Shown piece by piece: positions 23,545-31,346 of a stretch of DNA of 64,000 nt (position 1 is the stretch's first letter; every line of letters starts with the position of its first letter). The stretch spans positions 1-64,000 of the forward strand of contig NZ_STGX01000019.1 of NCBI RefSeq assembly GCF_004912155.1, in the 5' to 3' direction. A model generated the notes under the pieces. The model was not told the DNA's origin. It worked only from the letters and a program-made list of their open reading frames with translations, and did no database searches. The DNA comes from Glycomyces paridis. GTDB taxonomy: Bacteria > Actinomycetota > Actinomycetes > Mycobacteriales > Micromonosporaceae. The translations under genes and the position numbers were made by a program.

Positions 23545-25401
23545 ATGTGTGGAATCGTTGGATACGTCGGCCGCCGCAGCGCCGTCGACGTCGTGATCGA
23601 CGGCCTGCGCCGTCTGGAGTACCGCGGCTACGACTCGGCGGGCGTCGCGCTCGTCGCCGACGGCCCCGAGGGCGGGCTCGAAGTCGACAAGCGGGCCGGG
23701 AAGCTCGCGAACCTCGAAGGGGCCCTTGCCGACCACCCGCTCCCGGAGTCGTTCTGCGGCATCGGGCACACCCGCTGGGCGACCCACGGCGTCCCCTCCG
23801 ACCGCAACGCGCACCCGCACCTTTCGGCCGACGGCCGGGTCGCGCTCATCCACAACGGCATCATCGAGAACTTCGCGCAGCTGCGCGCCGAACTGGAGTC
23901 CGAGGGCGTCGAGTTCGAGTCCGACACCGACACCGAGGCCGCCGCCCACCTCCTGGGCCGCGAGTACGCCGTGGACGGGGACCTCACCGAGGCCATGACC
24001 CGCGTGTGCGTGCGGCTCGAAGGGGCGTTCACGCTCTTGGCCGTCGCCGCCGACGACCCCGACACCGTGGTGGGCGCCCGCCGCAACTCCCCGCTCGTGG
24101 TCGGCCTCGGCGAGGGCGAGTACTTCCTCGCCTCCGACGTGGCGGCGTTCATCGCCTACACGACCGACGCGGTCGAGCTCGGCCAGGACCAGATCGTCAC
24201 CATCGACCGCGACGGCGTCACCGTCCGCGGCTTCGACGGGCAGGCCTCGGAGGGCACGCCCTTCAGCGTCGACTGGGACATCGCCGCCGCCGAGAAGGGC
24301 GGCTTCGACACGTTCATGCGCAAGGAGATCCACGAGCAGCCCGCCGCCGTCGCCGACACCCTGCGCGGGCGCATCGACGAGTCGGGGCAGATCGTCCTCG
24401 ACGAGGTCCGCATGTCCGACCAGGACTTCCGCGACATCGACAAGGTCTTCATCATCGCGTGCGGCACCTCCTACCACGCCGGGCTCGTCACCAAGTACGC
24501 CATCGAGCACTGGACGCGCATCCCCTGCGAGGTCGAGCTCGCCAGCGAGTTCCGCTACCGGGACCCCGTCCTCGACCGCTCCACACTGGTCGTGGCGATC
24601 TCCCAGTCCGGCGAGACCATGGACACGCTCATGGCCGTGCGCCACGCCAAGGACCAGAAGGCCCGCGTCCTGTCGATCTCGAACACCGTGGGCTCCACCA
24701 TCCCCCGCGAGTCCGACGCGGTGCTCTACACGCGCGCGGGCATCGAGGTCGCGGTGGCGTCCACGAAGGCGTTCCTCACCCAGCTCGCCGCCTGCTACCT
24801 CGTGGGCCTGCACCTCGCGCAGGTGCGCGGCATCAAGTACGCCGACGAGGTCTCGGCGGTGCTCGACGAGCTCGTCGCCGCCCCCGGCAAGATCGCGAAG
24901 GTCATCGAGGACCTCGAACCGGTCCGCCAGATGGCCCGCGACTGCGCCTCGGCCCAGCGGGTCCTGTTCATCGGCCGCCACGTCGGCTACCCCGTCGCCC
25001 TCGAAGGCGCGCTCAAGCTCAAGGAGCTCGCGTACCTGCACGCGGAGGGCTTCGCGGCGGGCGAGCTCAAGCACGGCCCGATCTCGCTCATCGAGGAGGG
25101 CACGCCCGTGATCGCGATCGTGCCGAGCCCGCGCGGGCGCTCGCTCCTGCACGACAAGATCATCTCCAACATCCAGGAGGTCAAGGCCCGCGGCGCGAAG
25201 GTCATCGCCGTCTGCGAGGAGGGCGACCGGATCACCAAGGCCCACGCCGACCTCGTCATCACCACCCCGGCCTCGCCGACGCTCCTGGCGCCGCTGCTCA
25301 CCGCCGTCCCCCTCCAGGAGTTCGCGGCCGAACTCGCCACCGCCCTCGGCCGCGACATCGACCAGCCGCGCAACCTCGCCAAGTCCGTCACGGTTGAGTA
25401 G
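23545..25401 (+). CDS. glmS: Glutamine--fructose-6-phosphate aminotransferase (isomerizing)
   Basis: This encodes 618 residues, full length. GlmS makes glucosamine-6-phosphate for peptidoglycan. The mature protein begins with the glutaminase nucleophile Cys (MCGIVGYVG). GHTRWATHG and NGIIENF follow in the class II amidotransferase domain (1-230). Two SIS sugar-isomerase domains occupy 290-600, with ACGTSYHA, SQSGETMDT and the C-terminal LAKSVTVE. TAGGGT at 23532-23537 ends 7 nt before the ATG and there is no ribosome-binding site, which suggests a leaderless mRNA. The longer frame upstream is not used in this family. Confidence 0.97.
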   Translation: MCGIVGYVGRRSAVDVVIDGLRRLEYRGYDSAGVALVADGPEGGLEVDKRAGKLANLEGALADHPLPESFCGIGHTRWATHGVPSDRNAHPHLSADGRVALIHNGIIENFAQLRAELESEGVEFESDTDTEAAAHLLGREYAVDGDLTEAMTRVCVRLEGAFTLLAVAADDPDTVVGARRNSPLVVGLGEGEYFLASDVAAFIAYTTDAVELGQDQIVTIDRDGVTVRGFDGQASEGTPFSVDWDIAAAEKGGFDTFMRKEIHEQPAAVADTLRGRIDESGQIVLDEVRMSDQDFRDIDKVFIIACGTSYHAGLVTKYAIEHWTRIPCEVELASEFRYRDPVLDRSTLVVAISQSGETMDTLMAVRHAKDQKARVLSISNTVGSTIPRESDAVLYTRAGIEVAVASTKAFLTQLAACYLVGLHLAQVRGIKYADEVSAVLDELVAAPGKIAKVIEDLEPVRQMARDCASAQRVLFIGRHVGYPVALEGALKLKELAYLHAEGFAAGELKHGPISLIEEGTPVIAIVPSPRGRSLLHDKIISNIQEVKARGAKVIAVCEEGDRITKAHADLVITTPASPTLLAPLLTAVPLQEFAAELATALGRDIDQPRNLAKSVTVE

Positions 25402-25440
25402 GACGGTCGAATAGCACGGTTAGGTAGCACAACGGCCGAA

Positions 25441-25480
25441 GAAGGCGTGGCGCGCGAGATGGCTTGCGCCCCACGCCTTC
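25441..25480 (+). terminator. Terminator of glmS
   Basis: GAAGGCGTGG (25441-25450) pairs perfectly with CCACGCCTTC (25471-25480), with an inner CGC/GCG stem. It lies 40 nt after the glmS stop. Confidence 0.65.
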
Positions 25481-25574
25481 CGGGTCTTGTACGGTTGCCT
25501 GCGACGGCGGCGATTTCAGGCGCACTCGGATCTATCGGACCCCGCCGTACCAATCGGCGGACTACACTCGCGCC

Positions 25575-27140
25575 GTGAGAAAACACACCCTTATGGCAAG
25601 CGCCGCAGCAGTGACCGCCGCCGGCGCCATCGTCTTCGCGGGGACCGTCGTCGCCCAGGCCGAGGAGACCGGCGACGCCGCGCTCACCGCGGCCATCGAC
25701 GCGATCCTCACCAGCCCCCGGCTCACCGACTCGCAGGCCGGTGTCGTCGTCGCCGACGCGAACACCGGTGAGGTCCTCTACGACCGGGGTGGGGACAAGC
25801 GCGCGATCCCCGCCTCGAACGACAAGCTCGCCACCACCGCCGCCGCGCTCGAACTGCTCGGCGAGGACTTCACCTACACGACCGAGGTGCTCGGCGACCG
25901 GCCCGTGGACGGCGTCGTCGACGGCGACCTCTACCTGCGCGGCGCCGGCGACCCGACCCTCCTCGAAGCCGACCTCGACCGCTTCGCCGCCGAACTCGCC
26001 GACCTCGGCGTCAGCCGCGTTGAAGGCGACCTCGTCGCCGACGACACGGCCTTCGACGCCGTCCGCTCCGGCACCGAATGGGGCTGGTCGGACCTCCAGT
26101 ACACCTATGCCGCAGAGGTCTCCGCGCTCACCGTCGCCTCCGGCGACGACCACAACGCCGGGTCGGTGCGCTTCTTCGTCAAGCCCGGGGCCGCCGCGGG
26201 CGACCCGGCCGTCGTCACGACCTCCCCCGCCACCGACTACGTCGAGGTCGTCAACACCGCGACGACCGGCACGGCCACGAGCGTCACCGTCGACCGCGAC
26301 CCGCACGACAACATCGTGCGCATCAGCGGCACCGTCGCCGCCGGTTCCGAAGGCACCTATGCCACCCGCGCCGTCATCGAGCCGACGCAGCTGGCCGCAG
26401 ACGTGTTCGCCGACTCGCTCGCCGACGAGGGCATCACCGTCGCGGGCGGCCTCCGCTTCGGCGAGGCCACCCCGCAGGGCCCCGAGACGCTCGCCCTCCA
26501 CGAGTCCGCGCCGCTGAGCGAGCTCACCGCCGAGGTCCTCAAGCCCTCCAACGCCTCCATGGCCGAAGCCCTGTTCAAGACCCTCGGCTTCCACGCGACC
26601 GGCAAGGGCACCTTCGCCACCGGGAAGGCCGCCGTCTACGAGGGCATCGAGCCCTACGGCGTCGACTCCGGGCCCGTGCGCATCGCCGATGGCTCGGGCA
26701 TCTCCCGCCACAACCTCCTCACCGCCGGGACCCTCACCGACCTGCTCGTGGGCGCCAAGGACGCGCCCTGGTTCCAGACCTGGTACGACGCGCTCCCGAT
26801 CGCCTGCGAGGACGGCACCCTCGCCGGGCGCATGTGCGGCACCGACGCCGAGGCGAACGTGCGCGCCAAGACCGGTTCGATGACGAGCGTCTCGGCCCTC
26901 TCCGGCTACGTGACCGACGCCGACGGGCGCGAACTGGTCTTCAGCGTCGTCTTCAACGACTTCCTCTACTCCACCGTCAAGGACGTCGAGGATCAGATCG
27001 CCGTCGCCGTCGCCGCCCACAGCGAGGACGCCACCACCGCCGAACTCAGCGCCCTCGCCGCCGACGTCGAGGAGACCCTGCCCGAAGAGGACCCCGACGG
27101 GCACCTCGAATGCACCTGGGTCGAACCCGCCGTCTGCTGA
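25575..27140 (+). CDS. dacB: PBP4-type D-alanyl-D-alanine carboxypeptidase/endopeptidase
   Basis: This encodes 521 residues of the peptidase S13 family. It is secreted via an N-terminal signal (about 1-30, ending AQAEE) and trims peptidoglycan stem peptides. The catalytic SxxK is present as SNDK (about 79) and KTG as AKTGS (about 434). The second motif, normally SxN, reads SNAS within KPSNASMAEAL, so Asn is at the middle position and Ala at the third. That may lower activity. The GTG at 25575 is chosen because the signal peptide begins there and TACACT (25563-25568) lies 6 nt upstream, a leaderless arrangement. It ends in a strong terminator. Confidence 0.9.
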   Translation: MRKHTLMASAAAVTAAGAIVFAGTVVAQAEETGDAALTAAIDAILTSPRLTDSQAGVVVADANTGEVLYDRGGDKRAIPASNDKLATTAAALELLGEDFTYTTEVLGDRPVDGVVDGDLYLRGAGDPTLLEADLDRFAAELADLGVSRVEGDLVADDTAFDAVRSGTEWGWSDLQYTYAAEVSALTVASGDDHNAGSVRFFVKPGAAAGDPAVVTTSPATDYVEVVNTATTGTATSVTVDRDPHDNIVRISGTVAAGSEGTYATRAVIEPTQLAADVFADSLADEGITVAGGLRFGEATPQGPETLALHESAPLSELTAEVLKPSNASMAEALFKTLGFHATGKGTFATGKAAVYEGIEPYGVDSGPVRIADGSGISRHNLLTAGTLTDLLVGAKDAPWFQTWYDALPIACEDGTLAGRMCGTDAEANVRAKTGSMTSVSALSGYVTDADGRELVFSVVFNDFLYSTVKDVEDQIAVAVAAHSEDATTAELSALAADVEETLPEEDPDGHLECTWVEPAVC

Positions 27141-27147
27141 ACGCACA

Positions 27148-27182
27148 GGAGGGGCCCGGCCGCGATGCGGCCGGGCCCCTCC
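27148..27182 (+). terminator. Terminator of dacB
   Basis: A perfect 16-bp stem (27148-27163 with 27167-27182) and GAT loop, 8 nt after the stop. Confidence 0.85.
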
Positions 27183-27351
27183 GCGTACGTGCAGTACGGG
27201 CCGCGACCGGGCACTCCTGAACCGCCACCGGCGCAGACGGTCCCGCTCGCTCCCCAATGGGCCCTGACCGGCCGACAGGCAAAACCGCACCCGACAGGAT
27301 GAACCGGCCCGAACAGGGGCGGTCCGCCCGATCCCGTGGCACTCTTGACGG

Positions 27352-27723
27352 GTGATCGTCGCCGTGGGCATCGACGTCGTCGCGGTGGACCGGTTCGAGC
27401 GCGTACTCGAACGGACCCCCAACGTCGCCGACAAGCTCTTCACCGAGGCCGAACGCAGCGCCCCCGACGGGCGCGCTCGCCGCACCGAATCCCTCGCCGC
27501 CCGCTTCGCCGCCAAGGAGGCCGTCGCCAAAGCCCTCGGCGCCCCCGGCGGCATGCACTGGGCCGACTGCCAAGTGCTCTCCCTCCCCGACGGGCGCCCC
27601 ACCCTCACCATCACCGGAACCGTGGCCGCCGCCGCCGCACAGCGTGGCGTCTCGCGCTGGCACGTCTCGCTGTCGCATGATGGCGGTATCGCGACAGCGG
27701 TGGTGATCGCCGAAACGGCATGA
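27352..27723 (+). CDS. acpS: Holo-[acyl-carrier-protein] synthase
   Basis: This encodes 123 residues, typical for AcpS, which transfers phosphopantetheine from CoA to acyl carrier protein for fatty-acid synthesis. The metal-binding [13 protein letters not shown] (Asp8) and the second signature [12 protein letters not shown] (about 51-62) are both present, as is VSLSHDGG near the C-terminus. The GTG at 27352 puts the first motif at residue 7. There is no ribosome-binding site, so it may be leaderless. The TGA overlaps the upstream ATG of the next gene's frame, and the acpS-NAD(P)HX repair gene order is common in actinobacteria. Confidence 0.93.
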   Translation: MIVAVGIDVVAVDRFERVLERTPNVADKLFTEAERSAPDGRARRTESLAARFAAKEAVAKALGAPGGMHWADCQVLSLPDGRPTLTITGTVAAAAAQRGVSRWHVSLSHDGGIATAVVIAETA

Positions 27724-27752
27724 CGGGCCCCAGCGGCCTGAGAGGGACAGCC

Positions 27753-29222
27753 ATGAACGGTGCCTGGTCAGCAGCGGCGATCCGCCGCGCCGAAGCCCAA
27801 CTCATGTCCCGACTCCCGCCCGGCACCCTCATGCAGCGCGCCGCCGCCGGACTCGCCGCCGAGTGCGCCCGACTCCTCCGCAAACGCACGCCCCAGGGCC
27901 CCAAGCGGAACCAAGGCGTCTACGGCGCCACCGTCATCGTCCTCGCCGGACCCGGCGACAACGGCGGCGACGCCCTCTACGCCGCCGAACGCCTCGCCCG
28001 CCGCGGCGCCCGCGTCTTCGCCGTCCCCGTCATGGGCGACCGCGTCCACCCCACCGCAGCCGCCGCGCTCGTGCGCGCCGGCGGCCGCCTCGTCGCCACC
28101 CCGCCCGCCCGCTGCGACCTCCTCCTCGACGGCGTCCTCGGCATCGGCGGCAGGCCCGGACTCCCCGGCCGGGCCCTGGACCAGCTCGGCCGCATCGAAG
28201 CCGGCACCGTCGTCGCCGTCGACGTGCCCTCCGGAGTGGACGTCGACACCGGCGCCGTCCCCGCCAGCGCCGTCACCGCCGACGTCACCGTCGCCTTCGG
28301 CGCCCGCAAACCCTGCCACGTCCTCGGCCGCGCCTCGCTCCTGACCGGGCGCCTCGTCCTCGTCGACATCGGACTGGGCGACGTGCTCGACCCGAACCCG
28401 GCCGTGCGGGTCGCCGACGAGGGCGACATCGCCGCGTGGTGGCACCGGCCCGGACCCGACGACGACAAGTACACGCGCGGCGTCGTCGGCGTCGCCGCCG
28501 GCTCCGAGCGGTACCCGGGGGCCGCGGTGCTCGCCTCGACGGGCGCGCTCGCGGGCCCGGCCGGGTACGTGCGCTACGCGGGGTCGGCCGCAGAGTACGT
28601 GCGCCGCACCAGGCCCGAAGTGGTGTGCACGCCGACGGTGAAGGAGGCCGGGCGCGTCCAGGCGTGGCTGGCGGGGCCCGGGTTCGGGACCGACGAGGCC
28701 GCGCTCGCCGAGCTGCGGGAGGTGCTCGTCTCGCCCGCGCCGGCGGTGCTGGACGCGGACGCGCTGACGCTCATCGGCGAGTACCCGTCGGTGCTGTCGC
28801 GACGGGAGGCGCCGGTGGTGCTGACGCCGCACGACCGCGAGTACGAGCGGCTGTACGGTTCGCCGCCGAGCGAGGACCGTGCGGGTGCGGCGGCGGCGCT
28901 GGCGAAGCGGCTCAACTGCACGGTGCTGCTCAAGGGGCACCACACGGTGGTCGCTTCGAGCGACGGCGCGGTGTGGGCGAACCCGACGGGGCGCCCGCAG
29001 TTGGCGACGGCCGGTTCGGGCGACGTGCTGGCGGGTTTCATGGCCTCGCTGCTGGCCTCGGGCATGGACCCGGTGCGGGCGGCGGTGGCGGCGGCGTACG
29101 TCCACGGCGCGGCGGGGGGCCTGGCGGCCGAGGGCGGCCGCACGGTCGCGGCCTCGGACGTGGCGCGGGAGCTCCCGGCGGCGGTGGGCGCGGTGCTGTC
29201 GCGCGGTCGGGGTGCGGCTTAG
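27753..29222 (+). CDS. nnrD: Bifunctional NAD(P)H-hydrate epimerase / ADP-dependent dehydratase
   Basis: This encodes 489 residues. It repairs hydrated NAD(P)H. The N-terminal YjeF_N epimerase domain (1-215) has LAGPGDNGGDALYAA and DVPSGVDVDTG. The C-terminal ribokinase-like dehydratase domain (225-489) has YTRGVVGVAAGS, AGPGFGTD, LTPHDREYERL, LKGHHTVVA and the GSGDVLAG nucleotide/catalytic loop. The ATG at 27753 is favoured by GAGAGGGA 5 nt upstream and gives the standard ADVRRAEA-type start; an earlier ATG overlaps the acpS stop. The dehydratase motif usually reads TPHxGE; here it is TPHDRE. Confidence 0.94.
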   Translation: MNGAWSAAAIRRAEAQLMSRLPPGTLMQRAAAGLAAECARLLRKRTPQGPKRNQGVYGATVIVLAGPGDNGGDALYAAERLARRGARVFAVPVMGDRVHPTAAAALVRAGGRLVATPPARCDLLLDGVLGIGGRPGLPGRALDQLGRIEAGTVVAVDVPSGVDVDTGAVPASAVTADVTVAFGARKPCHVLGRASLLTGRLVLVDIGLGDVLDPNPAVRVADEGDIAAWWHRPGPDDDKYTRGVVGVAAGSERYPGAAVLASTGALAGPAGYVRYAGSAAEYVRRTRPEVVCTPTVKEAGRVQAWLAGPGFGTDEAALAELREVLVSPAPAVLDADALTLIGEYPSVLSRREAPVVLTPHDREYERLYGSPPSEDRAGAAAALAKRLNCTVLLKGHHTVVASSDGAVWANPTGRPQLATAGSGDVLAGFMASLLASGMDPVRAAVAAAYVHGAAGGLAAEGGRTVAASDVARELPAAVGAVLSRGRGAA

Positions 29223-29476
29223 AACGCGAATGTGAGGCGCGTTGCGCTTCTACCATCCACAAACCCCCACCCACCCGAGGGGAACCGACTGTCGCGCCGT
29301 TCGATCGTTCCGCGGGGGTACGACAGGAATCGCGCGACACGCGCGCCTCACGGGACGGAAGTCACCCGAAAGCGTGAATGAAGGTTGGCGCGAGCGCGGG
29401 CGCGGCGGTCGGGAGGGTGGACCCGTGATCGCTCCTCGACTTCAACGGGCGCGGGCGTCGCCGTCGGGCTCGTGCG

Positions 29477-29986
29477 TCACCAGTCCTCGCCCGCGCGTTT
29501 GATGCGCGAGGGGGCGAGGCCGGTTTCGTCGAGGAGGTAGGTGCGCATGGCTTCGAGGCCGGGCGAGTAGACGTGGAGGCTGACGGCGGGCGCGTCGGAG
29601 TCGTTGCGCATGGCGTGGACGGTGCGGTCGTCGCAGGCGGCGACGTCGCCGGCGGTCATGGGGCGGCGGTGGAGTCCGGGGAAGTCGCCGGGGCGGACGG
29701 TGAACTCGGTGAGGGCGCCGGAGACGACCGCGACGGCGGCCGCGGCGGGGCGGGCGACGCCGCCGTGGTCGTGGAGTTCGGTGCCCTGCCCGGGGAGCCA
29801 GGCGAGGAGCCAGGCCTCGTGGCCGGGCCCGGCGAGGACCCTGCGGGCCCAGCGGCTGCCGTTGGTGAAACGCGGGCGGAGGGTGAGGTTCGCGGCGTAG
29901 AACGCGGCGAGCGCGGCGAGCCGGTCGGTGGCGAGGACGGCGCCGTCGGTGGTCGCGGCGGTCGGGTGCGCGGTGGCGTTGCTCAT
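29477..29986 (-). CDS. Cysteine dioxygenase family protein
   Basis: This encodes 169 residues of a cupin. The iron ligands are visible as H72 and H74 (LHDHGGVA) and H124 (HAMRN). It matches the bacterial cysteine dioxygenase type I family, which oxidises cysteine to cysteine sulfinate in the cytoplasm and so disposes of excess cysteine. The size fits bacterial members. The ATG at 29986 has GAAGG some 10 nt upstream. It is preceded by a small ORF with two adjacent Cys codons and a 12-bp hairpin, which suggests cysteine-dependent control. A related thiol dioxygenase specificity (for example 3-mercaptopropionate) cannot be excluded. Confidence 0.88.
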   Translation of the reverse strand: MSNATAHPTAATTDGAVLATDRLAALAAFYAANLTLRPRFTNGSRWARRVLAGPGHEAWLLAWLPGQGTELHDHGGVARPAAAAVAVVSGALTEFTVRPGDFPGLHRRPMTAGDVAACDDRTVHAMRNDSDAPAVSLHVYSPGLEAMRTYLLDETGLAPSRIKRAGEDW

Positions 29987-30031
29987 GGAGTGAATGGCCT
30001 TCGGTGCGTCGGAGCGGTGGTCGTCGCGGGC

Positions 30032-30060
30032 GCGCCGAGCCGCGGGAGGCGGCTCAGCGC
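30032..30060 (-). promoter_or_regulatory. Leader hairpin between the Cys mini-ORF and the cysteine dioxygenase gene
   Basis: A 12-bp stem with one G-U pair and a CTCCC loop. Its 5' arm holds the last codons and the TGA of the mini-ORF, so ribosome position on the mini-ORF would decide whether the stem can form. This is the layout expected of a translation-coupled attenuator. Confidence 0.6.
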
Positions 30061-30086
30061 CGGTGACAGCACAGGGTGAAGGTCAT
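30054..30086 (-). CDS. Putative cysteine leader peptide (10 residues, MTFTLCCHRR)
   Basis: The frame ATG-ACC-TTC-ACC-CTG-TGC-TGT-CAC-CGG-CGC-TGA lies 67 nt upstream of the cysteine dioxygenase gene on the same strand. It has two adjacent Cys codons and a terminal Arg pair. TATCAT lies exactly 7 nt ahead of the ATG with TG at the extended -10 position, so the transcript should start at this ATG (leaderless). Mycobacterial polycysteine leaderless short ORFs are established cysteine-responsive attenuators. By analogy this peptide would sense cysteinyl-tRNA supply. Translation itself is not shown. Confidence 0.6.
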   Translation of the reverse strand: MTFTLCCHRR

Positions 30087-30093
30087 GTCGGCG

Positions 30094-30102
30094 ATGATAT
30101 CA
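30094..30102 (-). promoter_or_regulatory. Extended -10 promoter for the leader peptide and dioxygenase
   Basis: The minus strand reads TGATATCAT at 30102-30094: TG-N then TATCAT. The ATG follows after 7 nt. No clear -35 is seen, which fits an extended -10 promoter. Confidence 0.55.
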
Positions 30103-30291
30103 ATTCCCAGCCAACTCACAGGAGCGACACACCAACGGTGGAATGGTCGTTACGCTGCGAATTTGTCACGGCCTCGGTCTTCCGGCGGCATTTCCCGCGC
30201 GCTAGGCTCATGTTCGTCCCGCGGCGGCGTGCGTGCGCCGCAGGCCAGGTGAGCACCCCGTCCTCCCCGGATCCGAAGGAGCACCCTCCTC

Positions 30292-31260
30292 GTGAAGCAG
30301 CCGTCTGCCCGACGCAAATGGACTTCCGCCGCCGTCATCGGCGGCCTCCTGATCGCCTCGGCGGGCTCGGCCCCGGCCTGGGGCCAGCGCGACACCTCGG
30401 AGATCAACGACGAGATCGACGCCGCGGACGAGGACCTCGCGGCCGCCGTCGAGGCGTACAACGTGCTCGCCCAGGACGTGGACGACAACCGTGACCTCAT
30501 CGAGGAGACCGAGGCGTCGCTCAAGACCGCCGAGGAGGACCTGGACGTCCTTCGCGATCAGCTCGCCGACTTCATCGGCGAGACCTATGTGGAGCAGGGC
30601 ATCGGCGATACGGCGCTGCTGCTGGACTCGGGTTCCCCGCAGGCGTTCGTCGAGCGCCTCGACCGGCTGAACTCGGCGAACCTCTACAACTTCGACCTCA
30701 TGGACGACCTGCGGACCGCCTCCGAGGAGTACACGGCGCAGCTCGACCTTCTCAACGACCTCCAGGCCGACCTCGAGGACGAGGAGGCCGAGCTCGACAA
30801 GGCCGCCGACGAGCTCACCGAGCGCATGTCGGACCTGGAGACCGAGTGGAAGACCGCCGCGGGCGAGGAGTCCCCGGCGTTCGCCCAGTACGACCTGCCG
30901 TACATGTCCGAGAACCGGAAGGCCGTCGTGCAGTTCGCGCTCGCCCAGATCGGTGAGCAGTACGTGTGGGGCGCGGCCGGGCCGGACAACTGGGACTGCT
31001 CGGGCCTCATGCTCGGCGCGTACGCCCAGATCGGCATCGACCTGCCGCACAACGCGGCCGCGCAGAACAACATGGTCGCCTCCATCAGCGAGGACGAGCT
31101 CCAGCCGGGCGACTTCGTGTTCTACAACAACCTCGCGCACGTGGGCATGTACATCGGCGAGGGGCTGATCGTGCACGCACCGAACTCGACCACGGTCGTC
31201 AAGGTCGTCGAGCTCCACCACGGCAACGTGTACTACGGCGCGGGCACGCTCCTGGACTAG
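30292..31260 (+). CDS. Secreted NlpC/P60 peptidoglycan endopeptidase with coiled-coil domain
   Basis: This encodes 322 residues. The signal peptide (1-31, ending APAWG) is followed by a long acidic coiled coil (about 35-190) and an NlpC/P60 domain (about 208-322). The catalytic triad is visible: C236 (NWDCSGL), H283 (LAHVGMYIG) and H295 (IVHAP). It resembles RipA-type D,L-endopeptidases that cut peptidoglycan stems during growth or division, with the coiled coil possibly blocking the active site until activated. AAGGAG lies 10 nt ahead of the GTG at 30292. I looked for a cyclic di-AMP riboswitch upstream and did not find one. TAGGCT near 30202 may be the -10. Confidence 0.9.
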   Translation: MKQPSARRKWTSAAVIGGLLIASAGSAPAWGQRDTSEINDEIDAADEDLAAAVEAYNVLAQDVDDNRDLIEETEASLKTAEEDLDVLRDQLADFIGETYVEQGIGDTALLLDSGSPQAFVERLDRLNSANLYNFDLMDDLRTASEEYTAQLDLLNDLQADLEDEEAELDKAADELTERMSDLETEWKTAAGEESPAFAQYDLPYMSENRKAVVQFALAQIGEQYVWGAAGPDNWDCSGLMLGAYAQIGIDLPHNAAAQNNMVASISEDELQPGDFVFYNNLAHVGMYIGEGLIVHAPNSTTVVKVVELHHGNVYYGAGTLLD

Positions 31261-31290
31261 CGTTTCTGGACCGGCGTTTCTGGACCAGAG
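31249..31290 (+). repeat. 14-nt tandem repeat across the stop of the NlpC/P60 gene
   Basis: Three units of 14 nt (31249, 31263, 31277), each a variant of TTTCTGGACCGGCG. The first unit includes the last codons and the TAG. Confidence 0.7.
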
Positions 31291-31299
31291 CTTCGCGAC

Positions 31300-31332
31300 G
31301 AGGGGCCCCGCGGCAGTGCCGCGGGGCCCCTC
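31300..31332. terminator. Bidirectional terminator
   Basis: A perfect 15-bp stem (31300-31314 with 31318-31332) and AGT loop lies between the convergent NlpC/P60 and PP2C genes. Confidence 0.85.
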
Positions 31333-31346
31333 TCGCGTTCGGGGTC

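Noticed and set aside
21457-25245. A 1262-residue antisense frame across the PQQ-propeller gene and glmS
   Set aside because: It crosses two well-supported genes and a control region, and shows the Gly/Val/Asp/Arg pattern of a third-position GC shadow.
30103-30291. Cyclic di-AMP riboswitch upstream of the NlpC/P60 gene
   Set aside because: This class of gene is often under such a riboswitch, but I could not find the conserved motif here.
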